A stretch of DNA of 43,456 bases from Nitrosomonadales bacterium (GCA_016213335.1 JACRAQ010000081.1:1-43456); one strand, 5' to 3'; numbered from the stretch's first letter, positions 32,911-41,593 are shown. Numbers and translations: made by a program. Notes: generated by a model not told the origin, from the sequence alone.

Positions 32911-34122
32911 ATGAGTGATTTTTATCAGACTGGAATCATCACGACATTGCATCAGCTCGGCAAACCCTCACTGGAGCGCCTTGAGACGGAGTTGCATGAG
33001 TTTTCAAAGATCAGGCCCATCGCGCTGGTATTGCCATCGCTGTATTCGGAATTCGAAGGCCCCGCAATGCCGGGAATAGTCAGCGAACTCTCCAAGGTAA
33101 AGTATCTGAAAGAAATCGTGCTCGTCCTGGACAAGGCATCGGAGAAGGATTTCCACAGGGTACGCGAGTTCATGTCCCCGATATCGACAGAAGTAAAAAT
33201 CATCCACAATGATGGGAAAAGGATAAGTGAAATATATGAAACCTTCGCCCGCAATGGATTCAACGTCGGCGAACGCGGGAAGGGGCGCTCCGCGTGGCTT
33301 GCCTACGGCTATGTGCTTGCGCGAGGCCGCTCGGATGTGATCGCCCTGCATGATTGCGACATAATCACATACAGCCGCGAACTGCTGGCAAGATTATGTT
33401 ATCCCGTCGTCAATCCCAATCTGGACTATGTGTTTTGCAAAGGGTATTACAGCCGGATATCCAGCAAAATGAACGGGCGCGTTACCCGCCTGCTGGTGAC
33501 GCCGCTGGTCAGGTCTCTCCAGCAGCTCGTTGGGCCTCATGCCTTTCTCGCTTTTCTCGACAGCTTCCGCTATCCGTTGTCCGGGGAATTCTGCATGACC
33601 ACCGACTTGGCTCGGGTGAACAGAATTCCGTGGGACTGGGGGCTGGAAGTCGGCTCCCTTGCCGAAGTGCACCGCAACTATTCACCGCGCCGGGTTTGCC
33701 AAGTGGATATTGCCGCTAACTATGACCACAAACACCAGGCGCTTTCTGCAGATGACGCTAGCAAAGGCTTGATGAAAATGACGGTGGATATATGCAAATC
33801 CATCTTCAGGACTCTGGCGTCTGAGGGAGTGGTATTTTCGGACGGGCTGTTCAAATCCTTGCTGGTATCCTACCTTCGGCACGCCGAGGATACGATCATG
33901 AAATACGAGGCGGATGCGGCAATCAACGGCCTCCGATTTGACCGTCACGAAGAAGCCATGGCGGTGGAAGCATTTACAAAAGCCATAGGTATGGCAACCA
34001 GGATATATATGGAAAATCCGATGACTACACCGCTCATTCCCAACTGGAACCGGGTGACCACAGCCATTCCGGGAATTTTTGAGATGCTGGAAATGGCCGT
34101 GGATGCGGATAATGGGCAATGA
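32911..34122 (+). CDS. glucosyl-3-phosphoglycerate synthase-like glycosyltransferase (GT81)
   Basis: This 403-residue protein resembles GpgS/MpgS enzymes, which transfer a sugar from a nucleotide-sugar to 3-phosphoglycerate. Visible features are ALVLPSLYSEFEGPAM, EIVLVLDKASEKDF, KIIHNDGKRISEIY, GKGRSAWLAYGYVLARG, the metal-binding ALHDCDIITYSRELL and FCKGYYSRISSKMNGRVTR. The product, glucosyl-3-phosphoglycerate, would be dephosphorylated by the phosphatase domain encoded at 28707-30866. It ends the osmolyte unit; I see no terminator after it. Glucose rather than mannose as substrate is inferred from galU and the sucrose genes nearby. Confidence 0.78.
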   Translation: MSDFYQTGIITTLHQLGKPSLERLETELHEFSKIRPIALVLPSLYSEFEGPAMPGIVSELSKVKYLKEIVLVLDKASEKDFHRVREFMSPISTEVKIIHNDGKRISEIYETFARNGFNVGERGKGRSAWLAYGYVLARGRSDVIALHDCDIITYSRELLARLCYPVVNPNLDYVFCKGYYSRISSKMNGRVTRLLVTPLVRSLQQLVGPHAFLAFLDSFRYPLSGEFCMTTDLARVNRIPWDWGLEVGSLAEVHRNYSPRRVCQVDIAANYDHKHQALSADDASKGLMKMTVDICKSIFRTLASEGVVFSDGLFKSLLVSYLRHAEDTIMKYEADAAINGLRFDRHEEAMAVEAFTKAIGMATRIYMENPMTTPLIPNWNRVTTAIPGIFEMLEMAVDADNGQ

Positions 34123-34207
34123 AGCCCACTCGACGCTATTGTTTATCGGGCATATTCATACAAAATAATTGCAGTTATGATTTGATAGAAGACAGCCAGG
34201 AGTTACC

Positions 34208-34546
34208 ATGAAGTTTTTAAATGAAATACTAGCTATCGCTGCCATAACGCCAATGATTATTGGGATGGGTGGTTGTGCAAGCAGCTTGATAGAGGTGCGC
34301 CAAGGGTCTGACCAAGTTGCACTGGCTGATGCAAGTCAGGTTGGCAACTGTCAGTCCAAGGGGGAAATTAACGTTAGCGTTCTTGCCGAAGCAGGATTTA
34401 TCAGCCGTAGTGTCGAAACCGTGGAGGCCAACTTGTTACAGCTGGCACGCAATGGCGCAGTAGATGCTGGAGGCGATACGGTTGTGAGGGGCAATTCACC
34501 TGGCTTCGGAAAACGAACCTACGCAATTTACAGATGTCATCCTTGA
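34208..34546 (+). CDS. small lipoprotein, DUF4156-like
   Basis: This 112-residue protein has a signal peptide ending in a lipobox (GMGGC, lipidated Cys near residue 23), then a compact domain with two further cysteines: VGNCQSKGEINVSV and the C-terminal AIYRCHP. The alternation and the NLLQLARNGAVDAGGDTVV helix fit the DUF4156 lipoproteins of proteobacteria, function unknown. A CAGGAG ribosome-binding site precedes the ATG. The gene is more AT-rich than its neighbours and probably has its own promoter. Confidence 0.65.
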   Translation: MKFLNEILAIAAITPMIIGMGGCASSLIEVRQGSDQVALADASQVGNCQSKGEINVSVLAEAGFISRSVETVEANLLQLARNGAVDAGGDTVVRGNSPGFGKRTYAIYRCHP

Positions 34547-34609
34547 AGCCTGTATCTCTTCAGAATGAGTGATCCGCAATGCGGATGCAAAATGTAAAAA
34601 CTGCAACTA

Positions 34610-34648
34610 GAATTCGACATGCAGGGTGTAGTTGTACATGTCGGATTC
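34610..34648. terminator. stem-loop between convergent lipoprotein and rnfH genes
   Basis: GAATTCGACATG (34610-34621) pairs with CATGTCGGATTC (34637-34648) over twelve positions with one G-T pair and a 15-base loop. Read on the minus strand a TTTTT run follows within about a dozen bases, so it may end the rnf transcript. A smaller hairpin (ATCCGC/GCGGAT, 34572-34586) lies beside it. Confidence 0.5.
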
Positions 34649-34687
34649 AGGAATGAAACTAGTGCGTTATTTTCATGCTTAACCCGC

Positions 34688-34972
34688 TTACGCTTCTTCC
34701 GCGTCCCCGCCAGCCTTGGCCTTGCGCGGCACGGTCTTGGGGTCGCAGATGATGGGGCGGTAGATTTCGACACGGTCGCCATCGGTGAGCACGGCATCCA
34801 GCTTGCAGGCCTTGCTGAATATGCCAACCTTGTTTTTCTCAAGGTCAATTTCCGGGAATTGCTTGAGGATGCCAGAACGTTCGATGGCTTCCTTGACGGT
34901 GGCGCCGTCTGGGATATTGACATCGAACCAGACTTGTCGCTGCGGCAGGGCGTAGGCGATTCCGATTTTCAT
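34688..34972 (-). CDS. rnfH: RnfH family ubiquitin-like protein
   Basis: This 94-residue protein has a beta-grasp fold: IGIAYALPQRQVWFDVNIP, VKEAIERSGILKQFPEIDL, VGIFSKACKLD and the conserved DGDRVEIYRPI that ends the domain. This is the RnfH/YfjF family. Its function is not well defined, but it is commonly the last gene of rnf operons, as here. I start at the ATG at 34970-34972, seven bases after the rnfE stop; a TTG six codons earlier overlaps rnfE. Confidence 0.85.
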   Translation of the reverse strand: MKIGIAYALPQRQVWFDVNIPDGATVKEAIERSGILKQFPEIDLEKNKVGIFSKACKLDAVLTDGDRVEIYRPIICDPKTVPRKAKAGGDAEEA

Positions 34973-34979
34973 ATCTATC

Positions 34980-35654
34980 TCACGCAACACTCGGGGCGGC
35001 GCTGGCTTGCGCAGCTTTTGCGGAGCGCTCGTCTATCATGCGTTTCGCCACCAGCAACAGCCCGGTAGCCAGGAATGCTCCGGGCGGCAGGATCATCATC
35101 AGGATACCCGAATCTTCCGGCAGGATGCGCATCTCCATGAACTTGAAGGTTGAACCAAGTAGCAGCGATGCATCTGAAAACAAAGTGCCAGAGCCGCTAA
35201 TTTCGCGCACTGCGCCTATTAGGGTAAGCGCGAAGGTGAAGCCGACGCCCATGAAGAAACCATCCGCCAGCGAGGGCAGCACCGGATTCTTAGAGGCTAC
35301 CATTTCGATACGCGCGAACGGCAAGCAGTTGACCACGATCAGCGGGATGAACAAGCCCAGCACCTTGTACAGCTCATGCAGCCAGGCATTCATGCACATA
35401 TCCACCACCGTCACCATGGTTCCCATAATCAGAACAAAGACCGGGATGCGCACTTCCTGAGAGAAGCTGTTGCGAAACAGGGAGGCTATCACCGAAGAGC
35501 TGGTCATCACGAACGCCGTCGCCAATCCCATGCCCAGGCCGTTGGTGGCGCTGTTGGTCATGGCCATGGCCGGGCACAGGCCCAGCATCATGCTGAGCAC
35601 GCCGTTGTTCGACCACAATCCCTCGCGGGCTATTGTGCGGTAATCGGTCGTCAT
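34980..35654 (-). CDS. rnfE: electron transport complex subunit RnfE
   Basis: This 224-residue integral membrane protein has about six hydrophobic segments and the motifs WSNNGVLSMMLGLCPAMAMT and PLIVVNCLPFARIE, shared by RnfE and RnfA. The Cys in each half-repeat (GLCP and NCL) are the ligands reported for a membrane-embedded iron site formed together with RnfA. It overlaps rnfG by four bases. Confidence 0.92.
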   Translation of the reverse strand: MTTDYRTIAREGLWSNNGVLSMMLGLCPAMAMTNSATNGLGMGLATAFVMTSSSVIASLFRNSFSQEVRIPVFVLIMGTMVTVVDMCMNAWLHELYKVLGLFIPLIVVNCLPFARIEMVASKNPVLPSLADGFFMGVGFTFALTLIGAVREISGSGTLFSDASLLLGSTFKFMEMRILPEDSGILMMILPPGAFLATGLLLVAKRMIDERSAKAAQASAAPSVA

Positions 35655-36310
35655 TTTGTTTCTCCCGTAGCCGCAGCCTTTCCAGCGCCAGACACTGCCG
35701 TATTGCTGCTCTTGAATTCCATCATTCTTGCCTTGTTGGCATCAAAGAACTGAAGCCCTTCGCGGATAGCCTTTACCACGGCGCGCGGCGTGATGGTGGC
35801 GCCGGCGAACTGATCGAACTGGCCGCCATCCTTCTTCACTTTCCATTTGTCGAGCGGCGGGTTGCCAATGCTCAGGCCGGTGAAGCGCAAGATCCAGTCA
35901 CCCTTCTTCACTTCGATCTTGTCGCCCAGGCCGGGCGTTTCCTTGTGCGACAGAACGCGCGCGCCAAGTATCTTGCCCTCAGGGTCTACCCCCAGCATGA
36001 CCTTGATTGCGCCGGAATAGCCCGGGCTGGAAGTCTCGAATGCCACCCCGGTCACCTTGCCTTCCCGGGTGGCGACATAGGCGACGACTTCATTGCCCTG
36101 GTCGCTTTTCAGGGTAAGGGTGTCCGTGGCCAGGTTGTTGTCGTGGATGCTGTCCGGGATCACCTGCTTGAGCGAGTTCTGGCGGTCTTCCAGGGCGCGC
36201 TGCGCAATATCGTCCACGGTAAACGCGTTGGTCATGACGAGCAGCATCCCGAAGCCCAGGCAGAAGGCTCCGAGGATCAAGCCATGTATCAGCGTGCGCT
36301 GCGAGCTCAT
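35651..36310 (-). CDS. rnfG: electron transport complex subunit RnfG, flavin-bearing
   Basis: This 219-residue protein has one N-terminal membrane anchor (residues 8-27) and a periplasmic FMN-binding domain. The flavinylation motif is D166-x-x-A-G-A-T172 (QFAGATITPRAV), where T172 would carry covalent FMN attached by ApbE. The GYSGAIKVMLGVDPEGKILG segment is typical. The operon also encodes ApbE, which matches the need for flavin attachment. Four-base overlaps join it to rnfD and rnfE. Confidence 0.92.
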   Translation of the reverse strand: MSSQRTLIHGLILGAFCLGFGMLLVMTNAFTVDDIAQRALEDRQNSLKQVIPDSIHDNNLATDTLTLKSDQGNEVVAYVATREGKVTGVAFETSSPGYSGAIKVMLGVDPEGKILGARVLSHKETPGLGDKIEVKKGDWILRFTGLSIGNPPLDKWKVKKDGGQFDQFAGATITPRAVVKAIREGLQFFDANKARMMEFKSSNTAVSGAGKAAATGETK

Positions 36311-37386
36311 GGTTTTTTCTCCAGAGACAGCGGCTCGCCTTTGCGGTTGCGCCCGAAAGCGCGCGGGCGGGTGTATTGGTCAATGATGGGAGTCAGCGAA
36401 TTCATCAGCAGCACGGCAAAGGCCACGCCTTCGGGGTAGCCGGCGAAGTTACGGATGCTCCAGGTGAGCAGGCCGACGCCGACGCCAAAGATGATCTGCC
36501 CCGACTTGGAAACCGGCGAGGTCACGTAATCGGTGGCGATGAAGAATGCGCCCAAGAAAGTGGCGCCAGAGACCAGGTGGAATGTGCCGGATGCAAAGCG
36601 GGCGGGGTCAATGGCGTGGAACAGCGCCGCTATCAGGAACAACGAGCCTATCATGCTTGCCGGGATATGCCAGGAGATCACGCGCTTCACCATCAGGAAC
36701 AGGCCGCCCGCCAGAACCAGCAGCAGCGACGTTTCGCCCAGGCTGCCGGCGCGGTAGCCCAGCGTCATGTCCATCAGATCGGGCACCTGGATGATGGACT
36801 GCGTCACCGGAATGCCGCGCGACAGCTCGGTCTTGATGTGGCCCAGCGCAGAAGCCGCGCTCATCGTATCGGGTATCTGCCCGCCAAAGGTGATGGCGAG
36901 CGCATCGGCAAACCCGGGCGCACCGGGAGAAAACAGGGGGTGCGGCGCAACCCAGAGGGTCATCGCCACCGGGAACGATATCAGCATGACGGTACGTCCA
37001 ACCATGGCCGGATTAAATACGTTCTGGCCGAGCCCGCCGAATGCGTGTTTGGCTATGGCGATGGCGAAAACCGACGCCAGTACGCCAACCCACCACGGCG
37101 CCCAGGGAGGCAGGCTCATCGCCAGCAACCAGCCGGTCAGCACCGCCGAGCAATCGGCCAGTGTCGCCGCTACCGGCTTGCCGGCCAATTGCAGGCAAAC
37201 CGCTTCGATCACCACGCACGCGCCGACCGTGACGGCAAACAGCAGGATGGCCGGCCAGCCGAACAGGTACAGGTTGAAAGCGGTGGCCGGCGCCAGCGCC
37301 AGCAGCACCGTAAACATGGTTTTCTGGACGCTGTTGAAACCGTGGGCAAACGGCCCGCTCTTTTTTGCGCTCACTACGACACTCAT
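36307..37386 (-). CDS. rnfD: electron transport complex subunit RnfD
   Basis: This 359-residue protein has about nine to ten transmembrane segments. NVFNPAMVGRTVMLISFP and FIATDYVTSPVS are family hallmarks. The expected flavinylation motif (DxxTxATPL in many homologues) reads D173-T-M-S-A-A-S179-A-L, so the acceptor position is Ser instead of Thr. A second SGAT stretch further on lacks the preceding Asp. Start and stop overlap rnfC and rnfG by four bases each. Confidence 0.92.
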   Translation of the reverse strand: MSVVVSAKKSGPFAHGFNSVQKTMFTVLLALAPATAFNLYLFGWPAILLFAVTVGACVVIEAVCLQLAGKPVAATLADCSAVLTGWLLAMSLPPWAPWWVGVLASVFAIAIAKHAFGGLGQNVFNPAMVGRTVMLISFPVAMTLWVAPHPLFSPGAPGFADALAITFGGQIPDTMSAASALGHIKTELSRGIPVTQSIIQVPDLMDMTLGYRAGSLGETSLLLVLAGGLFLMVKRVISWHIPASMIGSLFLIAALFHAIDPARFASGTFHLVSGATFLGAFFIATDYVTSPVSKSGQIIFGVGVGLLTWSIRNFAGYPEGVAFAVLLMNSLTPIIDQYTRPRAFGRNRKGEPLSLEKKP

Positions 37387-38879
37387 GGGTTGACCTTTTC
37401 TTCGGTGGTCGCCTTGGCTTCACTGGCACCGGCAGCGGGAGCGGTGCCTGCAGCCGGCTTGCGGGCAGCCAGGGCCGCGCGCTTGGCTTCGGCAGCTTTC
37501 TCGATGCGGATGGTGCGCACTTCGGCCAGCGTCTTGATGCGCTCATTCTTGCGGCGATCATTCTCCTGGTCTCTCAACGCCCCTTTGGCATAGTTGAAGT
37601 AATGCACCAGCGGGATGTGCGATGGACATACCCAGGAGCAACTGCCGCACGAGAAACAATCCGTCACGCCCAGCTTGGCGGCCATCTCCAGATTGTCCTT
37701 GCGGATGAAAGCGGACATTTCCACCGGCGACAGCCCGCACGGGCAAATGGTGATGCAATTGCCGCAACGGATGCAGGCGCTGTCCGGGCGGTCGTTGATT
37801 TCCTCGGCGGTGAGCGCCAGGATGCCCGACGTGCCTTTTACCACCGGCGCATCCAGGCTGGGCAGCGGCTGGCCCATCATCGGCCCGCCGTTGACCACGT
37901 TCTCGGGGCGTGCCGCAAAACCGCCGCAAAACTCGACCAGGTCGGCAATTCTTGCGCCGATCGGCGCCAGGATGTTTTTGGGATCGCGTATCGCGCCGCC
38001 GCTCACCGTCACCACCCGCGCGACCAGCGGGCGACCAAAACGGACGGCGTGATGCACGGCACGGGCAGTAGAGACGTTATGCACCACGATACCGAGATCG
38101 GCGGTGAGCTTGCGCGCCGGAGTCTCGATGCCGGTGATCGCCTGCACCAGGTGGCGCTCGGAACCCATCGGGTATTGCACCGGCACGGCGACCACCTCGA
38201 CGTTGGAGAAGACAGAAGCCGCCCGGGTCATCAGCTCAATCGCCTGCGGTTTGTTCTGCTCGATGCCGATGACTATCCTGGGCGTCCCCAGCGCGTGGGC
38301 CATGATGCGCGCGCCATCCACCACCTCGTCGGCATGCTCGCGCATCACCCGGTCATCGCAGGTGAGGTAAGGCTCGCACTCTGCGCCGTTGAGCAGCAGG
38401 ATTTCAAGTTTTTTCTGCCCTCCAAGGTTCAGCTTGATCGCCGAAGGGAAAGCAGCGCCGCCCATGCCGACGATGCCCGATTGGGCAACGCGGTCGTTTA
38501 TCGCGCGCGGGTCGGCAGCAAACGGGTCGGCAATCGGTTCGGGCAGCTCACCCCACTCATCCTTGCCGTCCGGTTCGAGAATGATGGTGGTCTGCGGCAA
38601 TCCGGAGGGGTGCGGCGCGGCGACCTCGGTTATCTCCCTGATGCGGCCCGAAGTGGGCGCATGGTGCGACGCCGAAACTGTGCCCTGATTGCGTGCGATC
38701 ATCTGGCCCTTCTTGACCTGGTCGCCTGCGGTTACCAGCACTTCTGCCGGCGCACCGATATGCTGCTGCAACGGGATGTAGAGCGCGGCCGACATCGGTA
38801 GAACGACGATGGCCTTCTCGCTGGTCAGATCCTTGCGATATTCCGGGTGGATGCCGCCGCGAACCGGGAAAAGCTTCAT
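37383..38879 (-). CDS. rnfC: electron transport complex subunit RnfC
   Basis: This 498-residue protein is the NADH-dehydrogenase-like subunit at the cytoplasmic face. It has the N-terminal barrel-sandwich region (FPVRGGIHPEYRKD), an NADH/FMN-type fold with GMGGAAFPSAIKL and LLLNGAECEPYLTCDD, and two ferredoxin motifs, CIRCGNCITICPCGL and CFSCGSCSWVCPSHIP. The C-terminal 50 residues are Lys/Ala/Glu-rich and shorter than in enteric RsxC. It lies 36 bases after rnfB and overlaps rnfD. Confidence 0.93.
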   Translation of the reverse strand: MKLFPVRGGIHPEYRKDLTSEKAIVVLPMSAALYIPLQQHIGAPAEVLVTAGDQVKKGQMIARNQGTVSASHHAPTSGRIREITEVAAPHPSGLPQTTIILEPDGKDEWGELPEPIADPFAADPRAINDRVAQSGIVGMGGAAFPSAIKLNLGGQKKLEILLLNGAECEPYLTCDDRVMREHADEVVDGARIMAHALGTPRIVIGIEQNKPQAIELMTRAASVFSNVEVVAVPVQYPMGSERHLVQAITGIETPARKLTADLGIVVHNVSTARAVHHAVRFGRPLVARVVTVSGGAIRDPKNILAPIGARIADLVEFCGGFAARPENVVNGGPMMGQPLPSLDAPVVKGTSGILALTAEEINDRPDSACIRCGNCITICPCGLSPVEMSAFIRKDNLEMAAKLGVTDCFSCGSCSWVCPSHIPLVHYFNYAKGALRDQENDRRKNERIKTLAEVRTIRIEKAAEAKRAALAARKPAAGTAPAAGASEAKATTEEKVNP

Positions 38880-38915
38880 CTTTGCATGCTCCTTGAACCT
38901 GTCATCGTTATTCCC

Positions 38916-39488
38916 CTAGTGCGCAGGCGCGGGCTCTGGCCGGGCCTGGGCATTGCCGGCTTCCGGCTTGGGCCAATGCCAGTTGACCACCGTCACCGGG
39001 TACGGAACCATGATGATGGCATCGGTCGGGCAGACCTTGACGCACTTGGTGCAACCGTGACAGGCATCCACAATGATGGTGTGCATCAGCTTGTTGGCGC
39101 CCAGAATGGCGTCTGTCGAGCACTCCCTGATGCAGCGCGTGCAGCCGATGCAAAGCTCCTCTTTGATGTAGGCATGCTCCGGCCCCTTATCGTCAAGCCC
39201 GGAGAGGTCAGCTGCGACACCCAGCTTCTGGGATAGCGCTTCTACCAGCGCCTTGCCGCCGGGGGCGCACAGGGTGATCGGCGCCTCGCCCTTCGCCAGT
39301 GCAGCCGAGTACTGGGCGCAACCGGCAAAGCCGCACTGGCCGCACTGCGAGCCGGGCATCATGGCTTTCAGCTCTTCTTCCAGCGGGTCTTCCTTCACCG
39401 CGAACTTACGCGCGGCAGCGCCGAGCACGGTGCCCAAGGTTAGGCCGATCAACGTGAGACTGCCGATGGCGATCAGTATGCCGGTCAT
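38916..39488 (-). CDS. rnfB: electron transport complex subunit RnfB
   Basis: This 190-residue protein accepts electrons from ferredoxin. It has an N-terminal membrane anchor (about 4-25), a [4Fe-4S] domain with C49, C52, C57 and C74 (CGQCGFAGCAQY), and two ferredoxin motifs, CIGCTRCIRECS and CHGCTKCVKVCP. This is the short RnfB form with one 2x[4Fe-4S] domain. It starts two bases after the rnfA stop. Confidence 0.93.
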   Translation of the reverse strand: MTGILIAIGSLTLIGLTLGTVLGAAARKFAVKEDPLEEELKAMMPGSQCGQCGFAGCAQYSAALAKGEAPITLCAPGGKALVEALSQKLGVAADLSGLDDKGPEHAYIKEELCIGCTRCIRECSTDAILGANKLMHTIIVDACHGCTKCVKVCPTDAIIMVPYPVTVVNWHWPKPEAGNAQARPEPAPAH

Positions 39489-39490
39489 GT

Positions 39491-40072
39491 TCAGCTCGCC
39501 CCCATGCCAGAGAAACCCATGAACGCCAGCGCCAGCAGGCTGACCACGATAAAGCCGATCGGCGGCCCGGCAAACAGGCGTGGAACATCCATCAGCGCCA
39601 GCCGCTCGCGCAGGCCGGCGAACATCACCAGCACCAGGCTGAAGCCCAGGGCGGACCCGAGAGCGAACAACACGCTGGAAATAAAGCTCATCTTATCCGC
39701 GACCAGCAACAGCGCGACACCCAGAACCGCGCAGTTGGTGGTAATCAGAGGCAGATAGATACCCAGTAACTGGAACAGTGATGGCGATACTTTCCTGACG
39801 ACCATTTCTGTGAACTGGACGGTGGAGGCGATGATCAGGATGAAGGTGATGGTGCGCAGATAGCCCAGCCCGAACGGTTCCAGCAAAAGCGTGTTGATCG
39901 TCCAACCCGCCAGGGCGGCAACGGTCATCACGAACGTGGTCGCCATGCCCATACCGACTGCCGCATCCAGGCGCGTGGTCACGCCCATGGTCGGGCACAG
40001 ACCGAGAAAGCGGCCCAGGATGACATTGTTGACCAGCGCCGAAGTGAACATCAGGAGTAGGTATTCTTTCAT
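39491..40072 (-). CDS. rnfA: electron transport complex subunit RnfA
   Basis: This 193-residue membrane protein has six segments. LVNNVILGRFLGLCPTMGV and PLITTNCAVLGVALL carry the two conserved Cys positions shared with RnfE. Together RnfA and RnfE form the membrane core of the ferredoxin:NAD oxidoreductase. It is the first of the rnfABCDGE genes, 19 bases after rseC. Confidence 0.93.
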   Translation of the reverse strand: MKEYLLLMFTSALVNNVILGRFLGLCPTMGVTTRLDAAVGMGMATTFVMTVAALAGWTINTLLLEPFGLGYLRTITFILIIASTVQFTEMVVRKVSPSLFQLLGIYLPLITTNCAVLGVALLLVADKMSFISSVLFALGSALGFSLVLVMFAGLRERLALMDVPRLFAGPPIGFIVVSLLALAFMGFSGMGAS

Positions 40073-40091
40073 GGTGTTTTTTCCCGCTCAA

Positions 40092-40592
40092 TCACGAATT
40101 GCACGTCTCGCCCGGCCTGGCACGACGCAGAAACAGAGGGGCGAGATCGCCCCTGGTTTGCAAGCGCCCCGCCAGCACCCGCGAAATTCCCAGCCCGATG
40201 GCCAGACCGGCAACCGTTGCCGCCATGGTGACGGGGTCGCTGCCATACTTCCATTGCGCCAGCGCTCCGGCAAGCAGCATGGTGGTGAGCGGAATGGCGT
40301 AAGCGGTGATCGAGGCCTTGAGCAGCACGTTTTCGCGTATGCCGAACACGACCCGCTCGCCGACGGCCAGATTGGCGCCGTTGTCTATCCGGAAGCGGCG
40401 TTTGTCCAGACGGCTGGCCGTGGTACCGATGCCCCTGGAGCCGCACGCGGAAGCGGAGGCGCAACTGCCGCAACTGGAACCCTGCTCGGGCACCAGCCAT
40501 ACCATGTCGCCCTCCACGGCCACTACCTGCGCGATCCCCTCCATCATGGCGGGTGCGCTGTAATCGGTTGCGCTGTAGGCGGACTCACCCAC
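40092..40592 (-). CDS. rseC: SoxR-reducing system/RseC family protein
   Basis: This 166-residue protein has an N-terminal cytosolic Cys motif (CGSCASASACGS) and two membrane segments near residues 85-125, the RseC/MucC layout. I start at the GTG at 40590-40592, which has GGAGG seven bases upstream; the frame stays open further up but overlaps apbE. In E. coli RseC works with the Rsx (Rnf) complex to keep SoxR reduced. No soxR gene is in the window. Confidence 0.85.
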   Translation of the reverse strand: MGESAYSATDYSAPAMMEGIAQVVAVEGDMVWLVPEQGSSCGSCASASACGSRGIGTTASRLDKRRFRIDNGANLAVGERVVFGIRENVLLKASITAYAIPLTTMLLAGALAQWKYGSDPVTMAATVAGLAIGLGISRVLAGRLQTRGDLAPLFLRRARPGETCNS

Positions 40593-40594
40593 GG

Positions 40595-41593
40595 TCAGGC
40601 CTCCACCGTGGACACCACGCCTGCGGGAGTAACATAAATCGCCTTCTGTCCACCGGCAGCCTTGAGAATGGCATGACGGCACTCGACCGGAGCCATCAGC
40701 ATGGCGGTGGAAAGCCCGTCGGCAACGATGCCGCTATCCGCCACCACCGAGACTCCAGTCAGGGCGGGTGCGGTGCGGCCGGTGCGGGTGTCGATCAGGT
40801 GCGTAAAGGCACCCGCAGAGTCAAACAGGGTGCCATAACCGCCCGAGGTGGAAACGCATTGATCCACCACCTCCAGCGTGGCGACCGCACGGCCCGGATT
40901 GGCGGGATCGGCAATGCCGACGCGCCAGGCGGAGCCATCCGGTTTGGCTGAAATGGCGCGCGGCTCGCCCATATCCACCAGCATGCGGTCGAAGCCGTGT
41001 GAGCGCAGCACATTGGCGACGCGATCAGTGATATAGCCCTGTGCGCCGCTGTTCAAAGTCAAACCCATGCCGTCGCGCGCGAAAGATACCCGCCTGTTTC
41101 CTGCATCCATCCTGACCGCGCGCCAGTCAACCAATTCCAGCGCGGCGGCAAGATCACGCGCTGCCGGCCCGGCGGGATCTGGGCTGCTTGAGGTGAAGTG
41201 GCGAAAATAAAGCTGCCATACCGGCTGCACAGTGGGGTCGTATACGCCATCGCTGATCCTGGCCAGAGTCAGGGCGCGCGTCAACATCGTGATGAAATCC
41301 TCGGGCGCGTTCTCCAGCACGCCTTCCCGGTTTAGCGTGGAAATAGCGCTATCCGCGCGGTAAACGCTGAAAATCGCTTCAAGGCGCCTCAGTTCGTCCA
41401 GTCCGGCGGTGATGGCTGTGCGGGCCAGAGCCTCGTCGGCATGGTAAAGCTGGATCGAGGCTGGTGCACCAAGCGCGGTGCCCTCCCAACGTACCGGTTT
41501 GGCCTGCGCGCCCCCCGCCTTCAACAGCAGCGGCAATCCGGCAGCGGCGGCGACAAAAGCGATAAAGCGGCGGCGCGAGATAACGGTAGGCAT
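40595..41593 (-). CDS. apbE: FAD:protein FMN transferase
   Basis: The 332-residue periplasmic enzyme attaches FMN from FAD to Ser/Thr of target proteins. The N-terminus MPTVISRRRFIAFVAAAAG is a twin-arginine (Tat) signal ending near AQA-KP, which sets the start at 41593; an upstream extension of ten residues is less likely. Catalytic motifs are NSGAQGYITDRV, STSGGYGT and the Mg-site THLIDTRTG. It is the first gene of the rnf operon; RnfG and RnfD are its expected substrates. Confidence 0.9.
   Translation of the reverse strand: MPTVISRRRFIAFVAAAAGLPLLLKAGGAQAKPVRWEGTALGAPASIQLYHADEALARTAITAGLDELRRLEAIFSVYRADSAISTLNREGVLENAPEDFITMLTRALTLARISDGVYDPTVQPVWQLYFRHFTSSSPDPAGPAARDLAAALELVDWRAVRMDAGNRRVSFARDGMGLTLNSGAQGYITDRVANVLRSHGFDRMLVDMGEPRAISAKPDGSAWRVGIADPANPGRAVATLEVVDQCVSTSGGYGTLFDSAGAFTHLIDTRTGRTAPALTGVSVVADSGIVADGLSTAMLMAPVECRHAILKAAGGQKAIYVTPAGVVSTVEA

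Noticed and set aside
37365-38801. Plus-strand open frame of 478 codons opposite rnfC
   Set aside because: Arg/His-rich composition typical of an antisense shadow; rnfC has the correct operon position and Fe-S motifs.
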